This document shows, one piece after another, positions 31,572-35,780 of a DNA stretch of 35,780 nucleotides. This stretch comes from Selenomonadaceae bacterium (lineage in GTDB: Bacteria > Bacillota > Negativicutes > Selenomonadales > Selenomonadaceae): positions 1-35,780 of the forward strand of contig JAFRSO010000057.1 of NCBI GenBank assembly GCA_017427545.1. Reading direction: 5' to 3'. The translations under genes and the position numbers were made by a program. Every line of letters begins with the position of its first letter. Within the stretch, counting starts at the first letter, position 1. The notes below the pieces were generated by a model that was not told where the DNA came from, made no database searches, and was given only the letters and a program-made list of their open reading frames with translations.

Positions 31572-31907
31572 TTACCATTCCCAATCGGAACGTTTCATGT
31601 AGTGTCCTGTAACGTTCATTGCATGCTGACGCGCCTGTTCTTGTGTAACTTGATTGCCGTTTATGAAATATTTATTATAACTGCCTCCGTTAAAGAAACT
31701 ACCTGAATAAATTAAAGCTTGCACGCCAACTTTTGCCCATCCCCTGACAATTTCGCCATCGTGATTGCCATAGAGGATTCTCTCATCTCCGTAACGATCA
31801 GTCGAGCCGTTCAAACTGTTGAGAAACCGGCTGTCATCTGCTGTTTCAGAATAAGTTCCGCCTGCAACCCGGTCTAATTCCGCGTCTTTCAAAATTTCGT
31901 TTGTCAT
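31572..31907 (-). CDS. double-glycine-leader small protein (family member E)
   Basis: The 111-aa precursor starts with ATG at 31907 behind AAAGGAG. The leader is shortened to 17 residues, ending LKDAELDRVAGG. The mature 94 residues start TYSETADDSRFLNSLNGST and contain WAKVGVQALIYSG, GGSYNKYFINGNQVTQEQARQHAMNV and an aromatic end WEW. The post-leader segment is nearly the same as in member F, 20 bp upstream, so the two arose by tandem duplication and are cotranscribed. No cysteine is present. Confidence 0.8.
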   Translation of the reverse strand: MTNEILKDAELDRVAGGTYSETADDSRFLNSLNGSTDRYGDERILYGNHDGEIVRGWAKVGVQALIYSGSFFNGGSYNKYFINGNQVTQEQARQHAMNVTGHYMKRSDWEW

Positions 31908-31927
31908 TTTAATCAGTCTCCTTTGAA

Positions 31928-32269
31928 TTAATAATGCCACTCATTGTATTTCATTTGCTTGCCGACAACTTTCATTGCGTGATGGCGAGCATCAAACTGC
32001 GTAACTTTTTTGGTTCCGATATAGTATTCATTATCGCTGCCGCCGTAGAACAAATTCCCTGTATGAATTACTGCTGTTACGCCCAATGCCGCCCATGCCT
32101 CAGCTATTTTATCGTCATACCTTTCAATGCTGATTTTAAATGCGCCGTAACGATTCGTCGAGCCGTTCAAGCTGTTGAGAAAGCGGCTGTCATCTGCAGT
32201 TTGTTCAGCAGTTCCGCCCGATACCCGGTCGAGTTGTTCATCACTAATTTTTTCCTGCTCAATATTCAT
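31928..32269 (-). CDS. double-glycine-leader small protein (family member F)
   Basis: The 113-aa precursor starts with ATG at 32269 behind AAAGGAG. The leader is 19 residues, ending ISDEQLDRVSGG. The mature 94 residues contain TADDSRFLNSLNGSTNRYG, WAALGVTAVIHTG, GGSDNEYYIGTKKVTQFDARHHAMKV and a final aromatic WHY. It pairs with member E along its whole length. It is the first gene of a two-gene unit driven by the family-type promoter at 32309-32337. No cysteine is present, which argues against disulfide- or lanthionine-type peptides. Confidence 0.8.
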   Translation of the reverse strand: MNIEQEKISDEQLDRVSGGTAEQTADDSRFLNSLNGSTNRYGAFKISIERYDDKIAEAWAALGVTAVIHTGNLFYGGSDNEYYIGTKKVTQFDARHHAMKVVGKQMKYNEWHY

Positions 32270-32308
32270 TTTTCATTTCTCCTTTAGGTTAATTTTTTCT
32301 TTCTGACT

Positions 32309-32337
32309 CTTATACGTTGGTTAGAGATGTTTGTTAC
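32309..32337 (-). promoter_or_regulatory. family-type promoter of members F and E
   Basis: GTAACA (32337-32332), a 17-bp spacer ending in CG, then TATAAG (32314-32309) on the minus strand. Upstream TCTAAGCGT resembles the boxes at C and D. Confidence 0.76.
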
Positions 32338-32371
32338 ACGCTTAGAAAAAAATTTTTTCTCCGTCAAACGA

Positions 32372-32400
32372 AAATGGACTCAACAATTATTGTCAAGCCC
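32372..32400 (-). terminator. terminator-like hairpin after the secreted hypothetical
   Basis: On the minus strand, GGGCTTGACAAT pairs with ATTGTTGAGTCC (some G-U pairs), followed by ATTTTCG. The first half is identical to one strand of the hairpin at 30463-30487. Confidence 0.6.
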
Positions 32401-32424
32401 ATTACCGTTAAAAGAAGAGAGAGA

Positions 32425-33018
32425 TTATTGTTTGTCTTTGCTGATGGAAGACCAACCCGTTCCCAGGTCGGAATATCCGAACCAATTCGCTTTGGCGTCC
32501 CAGTTGAAACGATAGCGTTTGCATTTATTACCCTTTTCAAAGGCCAAGACCAAATCGCCGTTCTTCAACGCCACGATGTAAGGATATGCGTCTTTTTCGC
32601 GAGCATAGTTCATGCTGTCGATGTATACTTCCAATTTCTTGTTAATGGGCGAATAGCCGAAAAGCATGGCGCGGTCGATGCTTTCAAGCGAATAGAACAG
32701 CTCACTGTTGGAGGTGTTCTTGAAGACGCGGACTGTGTAGCCGTAATCCACTTTCGGATAATGCGCGTCGTCAATCCTCTTGTCGTCAAGCCAAACGATG
32801 AAGTGCAATTGATTTTCGCTTTTAGCTTGCAAGAGTTTACGCGCTTGAATTTTGAGCATACCGTGCGGAGTGGTGAAAGTTTCCGACAAAGCCTGATCGT
32901 TTTTCAACTGCTCGGTGAAATTCGGTGCCTCGTAAACCATTTCGTAAGTTTCGGCAAAACACACCGTCGCGAACGCCATAACAAACAAGCTTACTACGGT
33001 CGCAACAAGTTTTCTCAT
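32425..33018 (-). CDS. secreted protein of unknown function
   Basis: This is 197 aa from the ATG at 33018, behind TTAGGAGG. An in-frame upstream extension lacks a ribosome-binding site and would bury the signal peptide. The signal peptide is MRKLVATVVSLFVMAFATVCFA, with cleavage near residue 22. The mature part has alternating strands such as LHFIVWLDDKRIDDAHYPKVDYGYTVRVF and KKLEVYIDSMNYAREKDAYPYIVAL, ending in a Trp/Tyr-rich YRFNWDAKANWFGYSDLG. I recognise no family. It has its own promoter and a terminator-like hairpin, and so appears monocistronic beside the double-glycine genes. Confidence 0.75.
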   Translation of the reverse strand: MRKLVATVVSLFVMAFATVCFAETYEMVYEAPNFTEQLKNDQALSETFTTPHGMLKIQARKLLQAKSENQLHFIVWLDDKRIDDAHYPKVDYGYTVRVFKNTSNSELFYSLESIDRAMLFGYSPINKKLEVYIDSMNYAREKDAYPYIVALKNGDLVLAFEKGNKCKRYRFNWDAKANWFGYSDLGTGWSSISKDKQ

Positions 33019-33058
33019 AAGATTCCCTCCTAATAACAATTTAAAAATAACCATATGT

Positions 33059-33087
33059 ATTTTATCGAAACTTATTATATCAGTCAA
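33059..33087 (-). promoter_or_regulatory. sigma-70-type promoter
   Basis: On the minus strand, TTGACT (33087-33082), a 17-bp spacer, then TAAAAT (33064-33059), 40 bp before the secreted-protein start at 33018. Confidence 0.65.
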
Positions 33088-33125
33088 TGGGGTGTTCCAA
33101 ACTGTCACATTTTTTAAGATTGAGT

Positions 33126-33977
33126 TTAATCTTTGCTGTTCATTTCCATAAATTTCTGTACCAAATATCCCAAAACCACAGTGACTGTCAGAACATCCGT
33201 TCCGTTTAAAATAATATATCCCCATATCTCACTTGGAGACCTTTCCAATATTTGACTTTGCGAGGCGATAAATATTCCTTGATTTATGATAGTCGTAATG
33301 TCACCAAACATATTAAAGAGATTTAATTCATATTCCAGAGGATCGTAATTGTAAAATTTTATTCCGCCGAAAAAGCCTATCCCGTAATATGTTATAAATT
33401 CCAGCGTCGTCAGCATTATCATTCCCAAAAAAATAATTTCTATTTTCGATAAGACCCGCTCCATAAATCGACTTAAAGTCGCTATGCATAAGACATACGA
33501 AATCATTGTAATGCTGTAGCCGTATATCCACATATCCTCCTGAAGTGAATCAATCACGTAAAATGTGTCAAATACCAACAATCCCGCGCTGTAATACATA
33601 AAAATAATTGAGTAAATAAATCCAAATATTTCAACGGGAAATCCTTTCTCCGTAGGATTTTCTTGCGGCGCAAATACTATTACCAGCGCAAAAAACATTA
33701 TCGTAGACAGAAAATCTTCAAAAATATATTCAATTTCAATTTGCAGCGGTGTCATCGGCAAAATAATCAGGCATATCATAATCACGAAAATAAATTTACT
33801 TTTTGTGGGATTCGATACCACGATTTGCTTGGCGTAGGAATAAAGAGTTATTAAATCCTTTTTGACCTCACTGACGAGATTATTTTGCAGACGCTTTTTA
33901 GGTAAAATATGATAAAAAAATCGCAATACCAGGAATATCAGCCCCATTAAACAATATCCAAGCATTAATATAACCAT
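33126..33977 (-). CDS. polytopic membrane protein of unknown function
   Basis: The 283-aa protein starts with ATG at 33977 behind GGGAG. About seven hydrophobic segments are visible: 2-22, 63-77, 88-103, 117-137, 153-170, 182-205 and a weak one near 262-275. Between the first two is a basic cytoplasmic stretch (PKKRLQNNLVSEVKKDL). Late residues include ITTIINQGIFIASQSQ. I recognise no family. The coding sequence is visibly richer in A and T, with more ATA and TTT codons than its neighbours, which suggests acquisition from elsewhere. It is followed by an unrelated gene with its own promoter. Confidence 0.7.
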   Translation of the reverse strand: MVILMLGYCLMGLIFLVLRFFYHILPKKRLQNNLVSEVKKDLITLYSYAKQIVVSNPTKSKFIFVIMICLIILPMTPLQIEIEYIFEDFLSTIMFFALVIVFAPQENPTEKGFPVEIFGFIYSIIFMYYSAGLLVFDTFYVIDSLQEDMWIYGYSITMISYVLCIATLSRFMERVLSKIEIIFLGMIMLTTLEFITYYGIGFFGGIKFYNYDPLEYELNLFNMFGDITTIINQGIFIASQSQILERSPSEIWGYIILNGTDVLTVTVVLGYLVQKFMEMNSKD

Positions 33978-33994
33978 TAATTGATACTCCCTTT

Positions 33995-34021
33995 AAAAAA
34001 TGCCCCGACATGGGTCGAGGC
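33995..34021 (-). terminator. rho-independent terminator of the carboxylesterase gene
   Basis: On the minus strand, GCCTCGAC pairs with GTCGGGGC over a CCAT loop, followed by ATTTTTT. Confidence 0.8.
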
Positions 34022-34041
34022 GCGGTAAATTTATTTATTTT

Positions 34042-35622
34042 TTAACTTTCGTAAATGTAACGCAAAGCATTCAAATCTTTAGTATTCAAATCCTTATGTA
34101 AGACGCAGCCTTTAGAGTTCAATTCCATAGTTTCGCGATTGTTGACGGAATATTTTTCCCAATGCGGGATAAATTCATTGTTGGGATTGCCCGTAGCCGC
34201 AAATGATGTCCACGACGCTTGAATTTGTTTGACGAGTTTCGGATTCGGATTCGGCAAAAGCTCATCGAAAGGCTTATTGAACACGAACGACAACTCCAGC
34301 GAATGGAACGAGCCTAAATCTTCCCGCAAAGATATGTCGCTGAACAAATAATAGTACACGTCGTTGAATTTCGATTGATTTTCGGCGTCCAATTCTTGAC
34401 CGACGCGCCAATCCACCTGATTTATAAAATCCATGTAATTTTCTGCGGTATCGGGACGACCTTTAAGCCACGATTGATAAACTTCCTTGCTGGTACGTGA
34501 AGTGCGCGCTTTATATCTGCTCATGACCATAGAAATTCTGTCGTGCGTTTCGTAGAAGTTTTTAAAATAATTTTCGTCATAAAGCAACCAATAACCCCAT
34601 TCGCAGGCGTTGATACCGGTTAAAAATTTAATGTCACGAGCGGCACCGGTTTTTATCGCGGTGAAAGGGTCTTCCGGCAAAAATTTCCCGTCGCAAGCCG
34701 GAATAAAATCAGAGTGCGCGGTTTTAATACGCATTTCAAAAAGTTTTATATAAATGTCTCTAAGTTCGACGGCTGATTTTTTCCTAAGGTCGCTCATTTT
34801 TTTTGTACCGCTCAAACTCATAAAATCTTCCGTAAGTTTGGCGGCATGTTGCATGTCATGAACGAAGCGCGAAGGTCCCGACTCCGGAATTGCTTTTTGG
34901 AATAAACCTTTGGCGGCCGGTGCGACTGAAAGCAACATACACGAAATTGAACCGGCACTCTCACCGAAAATCGTAATGTTGTCGGGATTGCCTCCGAATT
35001 CGGCGATATTTTCCTTAACCCACGTCAACGCCGCAATTTGATCGTTCAATCCGAGATAGCCGCTGCCCTCGTAGGCAGGATCAATCGTTTCAAAGTGCAT
35101 AAATCCGAAAATGTTCAGGCGATAGTTAAAACTGACGACAATAACATCATTCGACGCCGCAAGATTATTTCCGTTGTAAAGCGGTTCAAAGCTGCCGCCG
35201 TGCATGAAACTCCCGCCGTGAATGAAGAACATGACGGGCAAATTTTTCTTATCGCTGCGTTTCCAAATGTTGAGCGTCAAGCAATCTTCGCTTTGCAGAT
35301 TTGCGGAGGATTTTTCAAGTTCATCATCTTCTTGAATAGCGGACGCGCCGAATTTTTTCGCGTCAAATGTTTTATTGGACGGTTTTAACGGTTGAGTAGC
35401 TTGCCAGCGCAATTTTCCGACGGGCGGTTGAGCGTAGGGAATGCCCAGCCATGTCTTAACGCCGATTTCGTCGACGAAGCCGTTGTACGTTCCGTAACGC
35501 GTCTTGACCGTGCAATTATCCGCCGCAAAAACTTTATCGCCGAGTGGCAGTCCCGCAGCCGCAAGAGCCAGTGCCGCCAATGAGGTCGTCTTGATGAATT
35601 CTCTGCGCGTTAAGTTTGTCAT
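34042..35622 (-). CDS. type B carboxylesterase with Tat signal
   Basis: The 526-aa secreted alpha/beta hydrolase starts at the ATG at 35622 behind GGAAG. The signal MTNLTRREFIKTTSLAALAL carries a twin-arginine motif (RREFIK), so Tat export of a folded enzyme is predicted. Family motifs: GIPYAQPPVGKLRWQ, EDCLTLNIWKR, the oxyanion region FFIHGGSFMHGG, the nucleophile elbow FGESAGSISC, the acid in the GINACEWGYWL segment and the catalytic His in GSFHSLELSFVF. It hydrolyses carboxylic esters; the natural substrate is unknown. It lies 13 bp after a second, closely related gene, only the end of which is in the window. Confidence 0.93.
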   Translation of the reverse strand: MTNLTRREFIKTTSLAALALAAAGLPLGDKVFAADNCTVKTRYGTYNGFVDEIGVKTWLGIPYAQPPVGKLRWQATQPLKPSNKTFDAKKFGASAIQEDDELEKSSANLQSEDCLTLNIWKRSDKKNLPVMFFIHGGSFMHGGSFEPLYNGNNLAASNDVIVVSFNYRLNIFGFMHFETIDPAYEGSGYLGLNDQIAALTWVKENIAEFGGNPDNITIFGESAGSISCMLLSVAPAAKGLFQKAIPESGPSRFVHDMQHAAKLTEDFMSLSGTKKMSDLRKKSAVELRDIYIKLFEMRIKTAHSDFIPACDGKFLPEDPFTAIKTGAARDIKFLTGINACEWGYWLLYDENYFKNFYETHDRISMVMSRYKARTSRTSKEVYQSWLKGRPDTAENYMDFINQVDWRVGQELDAENQSKFNDVYYYLFSDISLREDLGSFHSLELSFVFNKPFDELLPNPNPKLVKQIQASWTSFAATGNPNNEFIPHWEKYSVNNRETMELNSKGCVLHKDLNTKDLNALRYIYES

Positions 35623-35635
35623 AATATCACTTCCT

Positions 35636-35780
35636 TTAGCTTTCGTAGACATAGCGCAGGGCGTTCAAGTTTTGCGTGTTCAAATCCTTATGTAAGACGC
35701 AGCCTTTTGAATTCAACTCCATAGTTTGACGATTGCCCGCGGAATATTTCACCCAGTGCGGGATAAATTCATTGTCAGGA
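35636..35780 (-). CDS. carboxylesterase paralogue, 3' end only
   Basis: The last 48 codons of a gene enter from the right edge, stopping with TAA at 35638-35636. The translation DNEFIPHWVKYSAGNRQTMEL ... NALRYVYES matches the end of the neighbouring carboxylesterase almost residue for residue, so the two are a tandem duplication. The N-terminal part and signal are outside the window. Confidence 0.85.
   Translation of the reverse strand, partial: PDNEFIPHWVKYSAGNRQTMELNSKGCVLHKDLNTQNLNALRYVYES

Noticed and set aside
30513..32269. Lanthipeptide, thiopeptide or Nif11-type precursor family
   Set aside because: Mature parts of these four members lack cysteines, no modifying enzyme is nearby and the leaders do not look like Nif11 leaders.

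Overview
The window looks like chromosomal DNA of a diderm Firmicute, most likely Negativicutes (Selenomonadales-like). This is an inference. Firmicutes-type blocks (divIC - S1 protein - tilS - hpt - ftsH, a GerMN lipoprotein with an AMIN amidase, a FlhB C-terminal-domain orphan) sit beside outer-membrane-type equipment (an AcrAB-like RND pump, a SYLF-domain protein). Many genes start with TTG behind strong GGAGG sites. No rRNA, tRNA, CRISPR array or transposase was seen.

Layout. 1-665: 3' part of an acidic repeat protein gene built on 96-bp units. 859-5774 (minus): GerMN lipoprotein, N-acetylmuramoyl-alanine amidase, DUF3006, ComEC-like metallo-hydrolase, a small membrane protein, type II asparaginase, DUF4160 and a hypothetical. 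5843-10259 (minus): ftsH, hpt, tilS, S1 protein, divIC. 10317-12550 (minus): two tandem FkbM-type methyltransferases. 12679-14269 (plus): a secreted protein with a near-consensus promoter, and a half-size EamA transporter. 14575-15343 (minus): two double-glycine-leader proteins. 15453-18235 (plus): RNase E/G-like protein, aldose-epimerase-like protein, metallo-hydrolase. 18256-22894 (minus): ribH, ribBA, ribE, a cysteine-cluster protein, and a histidine kinase/response regulator pair. 23021-25239 (minus): FlhB-C orphan, a frameshifted orphan HsdS, rpe. 25411-30418 (minus): RND pump, its adaptor, SYLF protein. 30513-32269 (minus): four more double-glycine-leader proteins. 32425-35780 (minus): secreted hypothetical, membrane hypothetical, a Tat-signal carboxylesterase and the 3' end of a second copy.

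The best candidate for an undescribed system is the six-member double-glycine-leader family. The precursors are 102-126 aa, with 17-22 aa leaders ending in a [AST]GG cleavage motif and unusually long (80-104 aa), cysteine-poor mature parts that share a weak common pattern. Five promoters serve the six genes and all have the same architecture: GTAAC[AG], exactly 17 bp, then CG directly before TATAAN as the last two spacer bases, with further conservation around the -35. This suggests a co-regulated set of exported small proteins, probably matured by a C39-peptidase ABC exporter encoded elsewhere.

A second unexplained layer is a class of intergenic heptamer arrays at about a dozen sites. Several have two opposed arms of about five 7-bp units (TTAGnnn, then CTAAnnn or CTAGnnn) around a T- or A-rich spacer. 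They often supply the stop codons of flanking genes, and because the period is 7 they place TAG/TAA in every frame. One pair of inverted heptamer arms brackets the EamA gene and a hairpin-rich non-coding stretch.
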